DNA of 11,838 bases, taken from NCBI GenBank assembly GCA_034411955.1, contig DAOUMF010000071.1:1-11838 (forward strand), given 5' to 3'. The notes beneath the pieces are model-generated. The model saw only the letters and a program-made list of their open reading frames with translations. It had not been told where the DNA came from and did not search any database. The translations under genes were made by a program, and so were the position numbers. Positions 5,234 to 11,350 of this stretch are shown here, piece after piece (position 1 is the first letter of the stretch; each line of letters begins with the position of its first letter). The DNA is from DAOUMF01 sp034411955 (lineage in GTDB: Bacteria > Chloroflexota > Dehalococcoidia > SM23-28-2 > RBG-16-64-32).

Positions 5234-6994
5234 ATGGACACGCCGGAGCCCACGGTCATCATCAGTGCCGGTGTCATCGTCTGGACGCTGCTTCTCCTGG
5301 CCGCCATGCTGGCAATCGTCAAGGCCATGAGGGCGAGCAGGGAGATGGAAAAGAGGACGTGGGAACTGGCCCGCCGAGCTGAACAGCTCCGCCTGCTCAA
5401 CCGCATCTCCTTCCTTCTGTCAGGGGAGACACAGCGCCGCGGCGTTGCGCGCGTCGGGACGGAGTTCCTCGTCCAGGATATGGGCGTCGGGCGCGCCGTC
5501 TTCTGGCGGCCCAACAGTGAAGGGGAGCCTGAAGCGCCCTGGCTGTCCTTCCCCGTGGACGGTCAATCCGCCGCTTCGCCGCTCCTGCCAGAGGCTCAAC
5601 GGATCATCCTGGCGCGCGCGGCGGGCCGGGGCAGCGCTCCGGTGATCCTTCACCGCGATTCGCAGGACCAGCGACCACAGCCGCTGCGCGTCGCGGGGGC
5701 GCCGGCAAGGGACTTCGTGCTCTACATCCCCCTTTGCGGCGGCTCCCCCCGGGAGGGCGTCCTTGAGTTGTACTCGGGCGAAGACCCCTGGGGACCCGCC
5801 CATTGGGAGTTGCTGGGCCCGGTGGCCGCCCAGTTCGGCGGCGCCCTCCAGCGCACACGCCACTACGAGGAGATGCGCCAGCGGGCCGACCTGGACTTCG
5901 TCACGGGTCTGTTCAACCACCGCTTCATGCAGGTTTACCTCCAGAGCCTGGTGAGCGCCGAAGCCGCCCGGAAGCGCAGTTTCGGCCTGCTGCTGATGGA
6001 CGTGGACAACTTCAAGATGATCAATGATACGTACGGACACTCCGTGGGCGACCGCGTCCTGCAGGCCCTGGCCGACCAATTGAAGCTGATGACCGACCGG
6101 GTGGGCACGGTGGGCCGCTTCGGTGGCGACGAGTTCATCGTCGTCCTGCCCAACCACTCGCGCGAGGAGGCCTGCGCCTTCACCCAAGCCTTCCAGGACT
6201 GGCTGGCCAACTACGCTCTCGGTACCCCTGGCGGGCAGAGGATAGCCATCGTGGTCTCCTGTGGCCTCGCCGTCTTCCCCGAAGACGGCGACCGGCGGCA
6301 AGAGCTCCTGGCCGTGGCCGACGCGCGGCTCTACCAGAGAAAGCACCCCAAGCCGCACTCCGGCGGCCGCCGGCGGAACCGCGACGGGCAGCCTGGCCTG
6401 GGGACGTTCGGATTCCTAGAGGGGCTGGTCACATCGGTGGACAACAGGGACCACTACACCCGTGCCCACTGCGAGAGCACAGCGGAGTACGCCGTGATGC
6501 TGGCCCAGGAGATCGGCCTCTCTCCCTCGGCGCAGCGGACTGTCCGTCTGGCCGCCCTCCTTCACGACGTAGGAAAGATCTGCATACCGGACGACATCCT
6601 GCGCAAGCGCGGCCAGCTTACCGCGGAGGAGTTCGCGGTCATCAAGCACCACGTCTCCATCGCGGAGCACCTGATCGTGGACGTACCCAACGCGGAAGAG
6701 GTGCGGGAGATCGCCCGCCACCACCACGAGCACTTCGACGGCAGCGGCTATCCGGATGGGCTCCGGGGAGAGGAGATACCCTACCTGGCGCGCATCCTGG
6801 CCGTGGGCGACGCCTTCTCCGCCATGACCCTTGACCGGCCCTACCGCGAGGGGCTCCCCAGAGAGGAAGCCTACGCGGAACTCCAGCGTGTCGCCGACAC
6901 TCAGCTCGACCCCGATCTGGTGCAGGCGTTCGGCCGGGCCCTGAGAGCGCTGGAAGAGGACCTCACCGCGTCTCCCACCCTTATCCAGAACTAG
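5234..6994 (+). CDS. Membrane GAF-GGDEF-HD-GYP bifunctional c-di-GMP enzyme
   Basis: A 586-residue inner-membrane protein. One TM span (about 7-29) is followed by a charged, probably coiled-coil segment (33-60), a GAF-like sensory domain (about 55-210), a GGDEF diguanylate cyclase domain (about 218-375) and an HD-GYP phosphodiesterase domain (about 396-570). Both catalytic signatures are intact: GGDEF at 297-301 with MDVDNFKMIND upstream, HD at 444-445 in LLHDVGK, and HHHEHFDGSGYP ending at 505-507. The RxxD inhibitory site is absent: the four residues five before GGDEF are DRVG. It could thus both make c-di-GMP from two GTP and degrade it to pGpG/GMP, with GAF input deciding. AGGAGG (5223-5228) is five bases before the ATG. 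Its 3' end overlaps the converging hydrolase gene by 14 bp. Confidence 0.93.
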   Translation: MDTPEPTVIISAGVIVWTLLLLAAMLAIVKAMRASREMEKRTWELARRAEQLRLLNRISFLLSGETQRRGVARVGTEFLVQDMGVGRAVFWRPNSEGEPEAPWLSFPVDGQSAASPLLPEAQRIILARAAGRGSAPVILHRDSQDQRPQPLRVAGAPARDFVLYIPLCGGSPREGVLELYSGEDPWGPAHWELLGPVAAQFGGALQRTRHYEEMRQRADLDFVTGLFNHRFMQVYLQSLVSAEAARKRSFGLLLMDVDNFKMINDTYGHSVGDRVLQALADQLKLMTDRVGTVGRFGGDEFIVVLPNHSREEACAFTQAFQDWLANYALGTPGGQRIAIVVSCGLAVFPEDGDRRQELLAVADARLYQRKHPKPHSGGRRRNRDGQPGLGTFGFLEGLVTSVDNRDHYTRAHCESTAEYAVMLAQEIGLSPSAQRTVRLAALLHDVGKICIPDDILRKRGQLTAEEFAVIKHHVSIAEHLIVDVPNAEEVREIARHHHEHFDGSGYPDGLRGEEIPYLARILAVGDAFSAMTLDRPYREGLPREEAYAELQRVADTQLDPDLVQAFGRALRALEEDLTASPTLIQN

Positions 6995-7871
6995 TCGACA
7001 GGTCCGCCAGGAACTCCAGCAGCAGCCGGTTGACCTCCTCCGGCTTCTCCTGCTGGGTCCAGTGACCGCAGTGCTCAACGAGCTCCCTGCGGAGGTGCGA
7101 AACCCAGCGCTCCATGCCTTCGGCTGACTCAGGCCGGAGGACGGGGTCTCGATCCGTCATGATCACGAGGGCGGGACATTCAACGATCCTGTCAGCGAGG
7201 TGCTGAGTAGTCTCCCAGTTGCGATCGATGTTGCGGTAATAGTTCAGGGGACCGCTCAAGCCGCCCTCACGGAAGGCTTCCAGGTAGGCGTGGAACTCCT
7301 GCGGCGACAGAAAGGAGGGATTAGCGGCGACGCCGTCGTAGAAGCGGCGGAGGGCGGCCGGCAGGTCAGAGGAAAAGTGGGCCTCGGCGCGGCCGGGCTC
7401 CTGGAAGAAGAGGACGTAGGCGAACCGGTTCCCCATCCCGCGGAGCACCTGCAGGGGAGGAAAGCCCGCGCATCGGCCCCGGTAGGGAACGTTGAGGCTG
7501 ACGACACGCTCGACCCTCTCCGGGCGCATGACGGCCGCGCTCCACGCCACAATGGCCCCCCAATCGTGGCCCACTAGGACGGCCCTCTCCAGTTCCAGTG
7601 CATCCAGCAGGCCGATGATGTCGCCCGCCAGATGGTGAATGTCGTACTCCTCTACGGTTGCGGGTTTGTCCGACTGGCCGTAGCCGCGCAGGTCGGGAGC
7701 TATGGCCCGAAGTCCGGCGGCTGCCAGCGCCGGTATCTGGCGCCGCCAGGAGTACCACAGCTCCGGGAAGCCGTGACAGAGGACCACCGGGAACCCCTCT
7801 CCCTGCTCGACCACGTGCAGCCCAACCCCGTTGGTGTGCACAGTGTGGTGGCGCCAGCTTTCGGCAGCCAT
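6981..7871 (-). CDS. Epoxide hydrolase-like alpha/beta hydrolase
   Basis: A 296-residue soluble alpha/beta hydrolase resembling soluble epoxide hydrolases, which open epoxides to vicinal diols. Seen features are the oxyanion motif HGFPELWYSW (33-42), RGYGQSDKP (62-70), the Asp nucleophile D103 in VGHDWGA, and lid tyrosines Y152 (in YVLFFQEPG) and Y212 (in NYYRN). The catalytic acid is probably D242 (TDRDP) and the base is H270 in CGHWTQQEKP. An Asp nucleophile plus both tyrosines favours epoxide hydrolase over haloalkane dehalogenase or esterase. The start at 7871 is set by AAGGAGG (plus-strand 7877-7883) five bases upstream. The frame stays open further upstream, but only as a shadow of the GGDEF gene. 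It lies 97 bp after that gene on the same strand and may share its transcript. Confidence 0.9.
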   Translation of the reverse strand: MAAESWRHHTVHTNGVGLHVVEQGEGFPVVLCHGFPELWYSWRRQIPALAAAGLRAIAPDLRGYGQSDKPATVEEYDIHHLAGDIIGLLDALELERAVLVGHDWGAIVAWSAAVMRPERVERVVSLNVPYRGRCAGFPPLQVLRGMGNRFAYVLFFQEPGRAEAHFSSDLPAALRRFYDGVAANPSFLSPQEFHAYLEAFREGGLSGPLNYYRNIDRNWETTQHLADRIVECPALVIMTDRDPVLRPESAEGMERWVSHLRRELVEHCGHWTQQEKPEEVNRLLLEFLADLSTSSG

Positions 7872-7968
7872 ATGGGCCTCCTTCCCGGCTCTCCAGGCCA
7901 GGATTGCGTACCGCGCTGCTGGTGAGCGAGCGGGGGTAGGGCGCCAGGATTCTGAAGGGCGGGCGGAT

Positions 7969-9219
7969 CTACCCAGAGCGCTTGCTGGCGGAGCCGCGGC
8001 GGGCGGCCTTGGCGGCGTACATGCGGCCGTCGGCCTGGCGGAGGAGCTGGCCGGCGTCCTCGGCGTCATCAGGGAAGGAGGCGAAGCCGCAGGAGACAGC
8101 GATGCGGAGGCGGTGACCCTTCCCCGCCACCGGGACATCATCCTCAACGGAGGTCTGCAAGCGGCGGGCGATCTGGGCGGCCCCCTCGCTGTCGGTGCGG
8201 GACAGGATGACGGCGAACTCGTCGCCGCCCAGGCGGGCCACGATATCGGAGGCTCGCGAATATCGCACCAGTCGCTGAGCGAGGGTGCGCAGAGCCTCAT
8301 CACCGGCCTCGTGGCCGAAGCGATCGTTCAGCCCTTTCAAGCCGTCGAGGTCAAGGATGAGGACGGATATCGGCATGGAGTAACGGCGGGCAGCGGCCAG
8401 TTCTCGATCCAGTTGGTCGAAGAAGTGGCGGCGGTTGTAGACCCTGGTGAGCTCATCGATGGCGGCCATGCTGCGCAGTTCGTCGCGCTGGCGCAGGCCC
8501 TCCAGGGACGTGCCGATCGCGTAACCCAGGGAGATGAGGAGGCCCGTGTCCCGCAGGTCCGCGTTGGAGCCCTCCGCCAGCAAGCCGAGGATCCCCATCA
8601 CCCGCTGGAAGGACTGGACGGGGACGAACACGATCTGCTGTCCGGGGGGCGTCATCATCTCGACCAGGAATTCGTCGTCGGGGCGAAGGGCAACCACCTG
8701 CCTGGTGGAGAGGGTGTGCTGGACGCAGGTGGTGCCAAGGCGGAGGTAGCGATCTGCATCGACGCGGCTAAGGCTACTGAGCGCCATCAGGCTAAGGAAG
8801 CCGCTCTGGTTGTGGAGGGCCAAGAAGGAGCCCCTGAGGTCCAGCAGTCTGTCCATGATGGCCACGACAGCCTGACAGCCCACGTCAAACGTGGCCAGGG
8901 TGCCCAGACGGAGGGATATGTTCCCCGGATAGGCGTTGCGCTTCCGCTGCTTGAATACCCGGGCGAAGGCTAGTTCGATGGCGAGGGTGGCAATAGCATA
9001 TCCTCCCAGGTGGACCGACAGGGCTTGCTGCCAAGCGACCCCCCACAGAAAATGGTCCAGGGGAATGAGCAGGGTCACCCCGGGATAGACGATCATCCGG
9101 GTCCACCACTTGACGGCCCGGAGGTCGCGGACATGGTCGTGGACTGCCGTGTCGGCACGCGGCTGAGGGTCGTCAGGGGGACAGTCCAGGGTGCCCATTA
9201 GGTCAGCTTCAGCGCTCAT
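7969..9219 (-). CDS. Membrane GAF-GGDEF diguanylate cyclase with inhibitory site
   Basis: A 416-residue diguanylate cyclase. After a polar N-terminus, two hydrophobic segments (about 42-63 and 68-88) anchor it in the membrane. A GAF-like domain spans roughly 110-245 and the GGDEF domain roughly 255-410. The domain is complete: DELTRVYNRRHF, ILDLDGLKGLND, RFGHEAGD, and GGDEF at 331-335. RASD at 322-325 sits exactly five residues before GGDEF, the position of the RxxD product-inhibition site, so feedback inhibition by c-di-GMP is expected. No EAL or HD-GYP domain is attached. The ATG at 9219 lacks a good ribosome-binding site (GGGAG lies about 14 bases upstream), and an ATG seven codons later is a possible alternative start. 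The downstream gene is the epoxide-hydrolase-like enzyme. Confidence 0.92.
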   Translation of the reverse strand: MSAEADLMGTLDCPPDDPQPRADTAVHDHVRDLRAVKWWTRMIVYPGVTLLIPLDHFLWGVAWQQALSVHLGGYAIATLAIELAFARVFKQRKRNAYPGNISLRLGTLATFDVGCQAVVAIMDRLLDLRGSFLALHNQSGFLSLMALSSLSRVDADRYLRLGTTCVQHTLSTRQVVALRPDDEFLVEMMTPPGQQIVFVPVQSFQRVMGILGLLAEGSNADLRDTGLLISLGYAIGTSLEGLRQRDELRSMAAIDELTRVYNRRHFFDQLDRELAAARRYSMPISVLILDLDGLKGLNDRFGHEAGDEALRTLAQRLVRYSRASDIVARLGGDEFAVILSRTDSEGAAQIARRLQTSVEDDVPVAGKGHRLRIAVSCGFASFPDDAEDAGQLLRQADGRMYAAKAARRGSASKRSG

Positions 9220-9372
9220 CCAGGTAGCAATTCTCCCAGTCAGCGATGTCTTTAGTAAGCAAGACGTGTGTCAGGCATCAGCGTTACCTGTATTTGGTCA
9301 AGCGGGGCCATAAAGCGTGACCCCCCTCTGAGCGCGGCGAGTAGAAGCGGGAATGAGGAACGAGGGTTCTTG
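9220..9372. other. Divergent intergenic stretch upstream of the GGDEF gene and riboswitch
   Basis: No gene is supported here. It should contain the minus-strand promoter of the diguanylate cyclase, but I find only weak candidates (CTGACA on the minus strand at 9274-9269 without a good -10). A short inverted repeat, GTCTT (9248-9252) and AAGAC (9261-9265) with an 8-bp spacer, lies about 30 bp before that gene's start and could be an operator. Confidence 0.35.
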
Positions 9373-9401
9373 TTGACAGATTCGCCATTGGCATCTATGA
9401 T
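9373..9401 (+). promoter_or_regulatory. Near-consensus promoter of the riboswitch operon
   Basis: TTGACA (9373-9378), a 17-bp spacer and TATGAT (9396-9401, five of six consensus bases) form the best promoter in the window. Transcription would start near 9408, about 15-20 bases before the riboswitch aptamer. Strong unregulated initiation followed by control in the leader RNA fits a riboswitch gene. Confidence 0.75.
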
Positions 9402-9423
9402 TATGGCTTGGACGGCGACCGTG

Positions 9424-9555
9424 ACAGGCCGAATCCCGCAAGGCAGGCGGGAACGGGGGAACCGTAAGTAAGGGGTGAATCCCGACAGTAGTCGAGAAGG
9501 GCGGCTCTTTCAGCCCTAACCCGTCAGCTAACCTCGTAGGCCGTGGAAAGAGGTC
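9424..9555 (+). promoter_or_regulatory. Cyclic di-AMP riboswitch (ydaO/yuaA class)
   Basis: The leader carries the conserved blocks of the ydaO-yuaA c-di-AMP aptamer in order: GGCCGAATCCC (9427-9437), GGAACGGGGGAACC (9450-9463), GGGGTGAATCCC (9472-9483), AACCCGTCAGCTAACCTCG (9518-9536), TAGGCC (9537-9542) and GGAAAGAGGT (9545-9554). Helices close as expected: GGCC/GGCC for P1 (9427-9430 with 9539-9542), CCCGC/GCGGG (9435-9439 with 9447-9451), CGAC/GTCG (9483-9486 with 9491-9494), AGGGC/GCCCT (9498-9502 with 9513-9517), and ACCTC/GAGGT (9531-9535 with 9550-9554). The class binds two c-di-AMP molecules and usually switches expression off. A terminator follows directly. The downstream genes are two tiny ORFs, unusual targets for this class. 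The match is from memory of the consensus, not a covariance search. Confidence 0.88.
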
Positions 9556-9571
9556 ATAGCGCCCCGCAAAG

Positions 9572-9611
9572 CCGGGCGGAGGGCTATGCCCTCTGGTCCG
9601 GTTTCTTGTTT
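9572..9611 (+). terminator. Intrinsic terminator of the riboswitch (expression platform)
   Basis: A 13-bp hairpin (CCGGGCG at 9572-9578 and GAGGGC at 9579-9584, three-base loop TAT, then GCCCTC at 9588-9593 and a return arm ending CCGG at 9598-9601, with two G-U pairs and one bulged G) is followed at once by TTTCTTGTTT (9602-9611). It lies between the aptamer and the first gene. An alternative pairing, CATAGC (9555-9560) with GCTATG (9583-9588), would break it and may serve as antiterminator. Confidence 0.75.
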
Positions 9612-9639
9612 AGGTCGCCCTAGAATGGAGGTGCGGGTC

Positions 9640-9855
9640 ATGCAGCGAATTCTGCATCCCTGTCCCCGCTGTGACCAGCCTCTGGGGATCTCGTGGGACA
9701 TGTGGGGGAAGTATTACCTCTGCGGCGGCTGCGGCTTCACAGCGGAGGACGACGACGAACTGAACGGCAAGAGCCATCATGTGATGCCGCTACCCACCTC
9801 GGAGCTGCTCCAGAAGGAGGCCCCGCGGTTGTGGCAGGCCTCCTCCAAGGGGTAG
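9640..9855 (+). CDS. Small zinc-ribbon protein under the c-di-AMP riboswitch
   Basis: A 71-residue protein with one four-cysteine zinc ribbon: C8-x2-C11 in HPCPRCDQP and C28-x2-C31 in YLCGGCGF, 16 residues apart. An acidic stretch (EDDDE, 36-40) and a short, possibly helical tail follow. There is no signal peptide or membrane segment, so it is probably cytoplasmic, perhaps binding nucleic acid or a protein partner. I do not recognise the family. The ATG at 9640 is chosen because GGAGG (9627-9631) lies eight bases upstream. Earlier in-frame ATGs at 9586 and 9625 fall in the terminator loop and at the ribosome-binding site itself. The next gene begins two bases after its stop. Expression is predicted to depend on escape from the riboswitch terminator. 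Confidence 0.75.
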   Translation: MQRILHPCPRCDQPLGISWDMWGKYYLCGGCGFTAEDDDELNGKSHHVMPLPTSELLQKEAPRLWQASSKG

Positions 9856-9857
9856 CG

Positions 9858-10040
9858 ATGGCGGGGGCAGTCAGGTTCCTCTACGGCCTGGTCCTGGGGA
9901 TCAGCCTGGGCATCATCGGCTCCAGGCTGCTGGCCGCCGCCTCATCGGGCAGCCACCGTCGGGCCGTTTGGAGCGGCCGCCAGCGGCCACCGGCCAAGGC
10001 CTCACGCCAGCGAGACAGGGAAGAGGCCGTGGCCCGCTAG
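9858..10040 (+). CDS. Small glycine-zipper single-TM protein
   Basis: A 60-residue protein with one membrane segment (about 5-28) that contains a GxxxGxxxG pattern (G10, G14, G18, then G21), typical of helix-helix packing. A long, strongly basic tail (about 32-56: HRR, RQR, KASRQRDR) follows. Topology is most likely N-out with the tail in the cytoplasm by the positive-inside rule. It recalls short YtxH-like membrane proteins, but the similarity is too thin to name it. AAGGGG (9847-9852) gives a ribosome-binding site five bases before the ATG at 9858, and the gene is two bases from the zinc-ribbon stop, so the pair should be co-translated. A strong hairpin 20 bp downstream ends the operon. Confidence 0.65.
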   Translation: MAGAVRFLYGLVLGISLGIIGSRLLAAASSGSHRRAVWSGRQRPPAKASRQRDREEAVAR

Positions 10041-10060
10041 GAAGACGCTAAAATGACAGG

Positions 10061-10088
10061 CAGCCGCCCCGACTCGTCGGGGCGGCTG
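10061..10088. terminator. Bidirectional terminator hairpin between converging genes
   Basis: CAGCCGCCCCGA (10061-10072), loop CTCG, and TCGGGGCGGCTG (10077-10088) form a perfect 12-bp GC-rich stem. On the plus strand the trailing sequence is TCGCGCTTT, with few Ts. On the minus strand CCTGTCATTTT follows. It sits between the stop of the small membrane protein and the stop of the converging hydrolase, so it can serve both, better for the minus strand. Confidence 0.75.
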
Positions 10089-10095
10089 TCGCGCT

Positions 10096-11295
10096 TTAGA
10101 GCACCCGCAGCATGAGCAACCAGGAGTAGAAGATCAGCTTCACCATGTCGGCCAGGAAGGAGATAGGGTTGCTGGGGTTCGTGGGCTCCACATGGTTCAG
10201 GAAATCGAACTCGGCGAAGTAGACCTGATGGCCGTTGCCCATGGTGGCGTCGCGGAGGCGGCGCGACTCGACGTAGGGGATGTACGGGTCGGAGCGGTCG
10301 TGCATGATGAACAGCTCCGTGTCGAGAGCGGCGACGGTGCTGGATGGAGAGACCTGACGCAGGGTGGCCACGTCCTGAGGGGAGACCTCGCCCCAGAAGG
10401 CGAGAATGCGGTCGGGGTCCCTGTCCTGGAGCGCATCGTGTATGTCGCGTGCCTGAGGGGAGAGGCGACCGACCAGGGCGCGGGCGCTGGGGTCCTCATC
10501 CACGAAGATACGGGTTAGGATCTCCCGGTCCTCGGCGTCGGGCAGGTAAGAGATGACGCTGTTGTAAAGGACGTGGATGCTCTTTAGCCAGGGCTCCCAG
10601 GGTTCGCTGCGTCCATTGTAGTGAACGGACTCGGTGGTGATGGCGGCGACGAGATCGACCAGGTCGTAGTAGGTGCCCAGGGAGGCGAAGAAGTCGACCT
10701 CATGTCGTATGCGGGGGTCAGCGGCGGCGACGAGGCCGATTCCGGCGCCGGCAGAGGCGCCGAAGACGCCCACTCGTTCGGGGTCAACGTAGGGCTGCTC
10801 ACGTAGCCACTGGAACGAGGCGACTATCTCCTCCACGTTGGTGCCAAAGGCGTTGACGAGCCCCTGGACGTCCTCCGGCAAGACGTTCTCCCGGAAGGGG
10901 TAGTAGAGCTGGGGGATCATCACCACCATGCCGGCGCGGGCGGCGGTGGTGCTCAGGCGGACTACGCCGGGGTGGTCCCGGATGCGAGGGGCAGCACCCA
11001 CGGAGATGACCATGGCGCCGTGAACATCGCCGTCCTTGGGACGGTAGACATCGGCCACCAGGAGGCCCCGACCCTCGGGCACGTCCAGCCATACCTCCTC
11101 GCGGACGGGCTCCTCACCGATGATGCGGAGGACGCTGACCGGCGAGCCGAACAGGTCGGGGGCGATGGCGACGGTCGTAATGGCGACGCGGCTGTAGCGG
11201 ATGCTCCACAGAGCACCCCACATCGCCAGGAAGGCGACGACGATGGCGAAGGCCAGCCAGTAGCGGCGGAGGAAACGGATAGTGCGCTCGCGCAT
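10096..11295 (-). CDS. Membrane-anchored serine alpha/beta hydrolase
   Basis: A 399-residue protein with an N-terminal membrane anchor (about 12-32, preceded by RR) and an alpha/beta hydrolase domain. The nucleophile elbow GASAG places the catalytic serine at 181. A likely catalytic Asp lies in HDRSDPYIPY and the His in FDFLNHVEP near the C-terminus. The last 20 residues (KLIFYSWLLMLRVL) are again hydrophobic and may form a second membrane helix. The basic N-terminus would place the catalytic domain outside the cytoplasm. It resembles dienelactone hydrolase/esterase or S9-type peptidase-like hydrolases; the substrate is unknown. A TAGAAT -10-like box (11312-11307) lies 11 bases upstream of the ATG without a clear ribosome-binding site, so the mRNA may be near-leaderless. 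It is divergent from thiE. Confidence 0.85.
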   Translation of the reverse strand: MRERTIRFLRRYWLAFAIVVAFLAMWGALWSIRYSRVAITTVAIAPDLFGSPVSVLRIIGEEPVREEVWLDVPEGRGLLVADVYRPKDGDVHGAMVISVGAAPRIRDHPGVVRLSTTAARAGMVVMIPQLYYPFRENVLPEDVQGLVNAFGTNVEEIVASFQWLREQPYVDPERVGVFGASAGAGIGLVAAADPRIRHEVDFFASLGTYYDLVDLVAAITTESVHYNGRSEPWEPWLKSIHVLYNSVISYLPDAEDREILTRIFVDEDPSARALVGRLSPQARDIHDALQDRDPDRILAFWGEVSPQDVATLRQVSPSSTVAALDTELFIMHDRSDPYIPYVESRRLRDATMGNGHQVYFAEFDFLNHVEPTNPSNPISFLADMVKLIFYSWLLMLRVL

Positions 11296-11306
11296 GGTCT
11301 GCTACC

Positions 11307-11312
11307 ATTCTA
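11307..11312 (-). promoter_or_regulatory. Possible -10 box of the anchored hydrolase gene
   Basis: TAGAAT on the minus strand (five of six consensus bases) would start transcription about five bases before the ATG at 11295. No good -35 box is visible 16-18 bp upstream (best TTTCGT). Only 55 bp separate this gene from divergent thiE. A 5-bp hairpin, GCCCG (11315-11319) with CGGGC (11325-11329), lies in that gap. Confidence 0.3.
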
Positions 11313-11350
11313 CTGCCCGCTTGACGGGCACGAAACGCGAGAGGTGAGGA

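Noticed and set aside
7898..7951. Direct repeat CCAGGATT at 7898-7905 and 7944-7951 between two minus-strand genes
   Set aside because: Eight bases in a GC-rich spacer can recur by chance and no promoter or hairpin accompanies it.
7872..8303. Long N-terminal extension of the epoxide-hydrolase-like ORF
   Set aside because: It runs in another frame through the GGDEF gene and has Ser/Pro/Arg-biased content. AAGGAGG points to the start at 7871.
7831..8973. 380-residue open frame opposite the diguanylate cyclase
   Set aside because: Antisense shadow of a clear GGDEF gene, with no recognisable domain.
9268..9471. 67-residue open frame over the riboswitch promoter and aptamer
   Set aside because: It lacks a ribosome-binding site and runs through conserved structured RNA and the promoter boxes.
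9586..9639. An 18-residue longer start for the zinc-ribbon protein (ATG at 9586 or 9625)
   Set aside because: The first ATG is in the loop of the riboswitch terminator with no ribosome-binding site. The second overlaps the GGAGG that serves the ATG at 9640.
11296..11350. TPP riboswitch before thiE
   Set aside because: Only 55 bp separate the divergent genes, too short for the aptamer, and the conserved CTGAGA-type block is absent.
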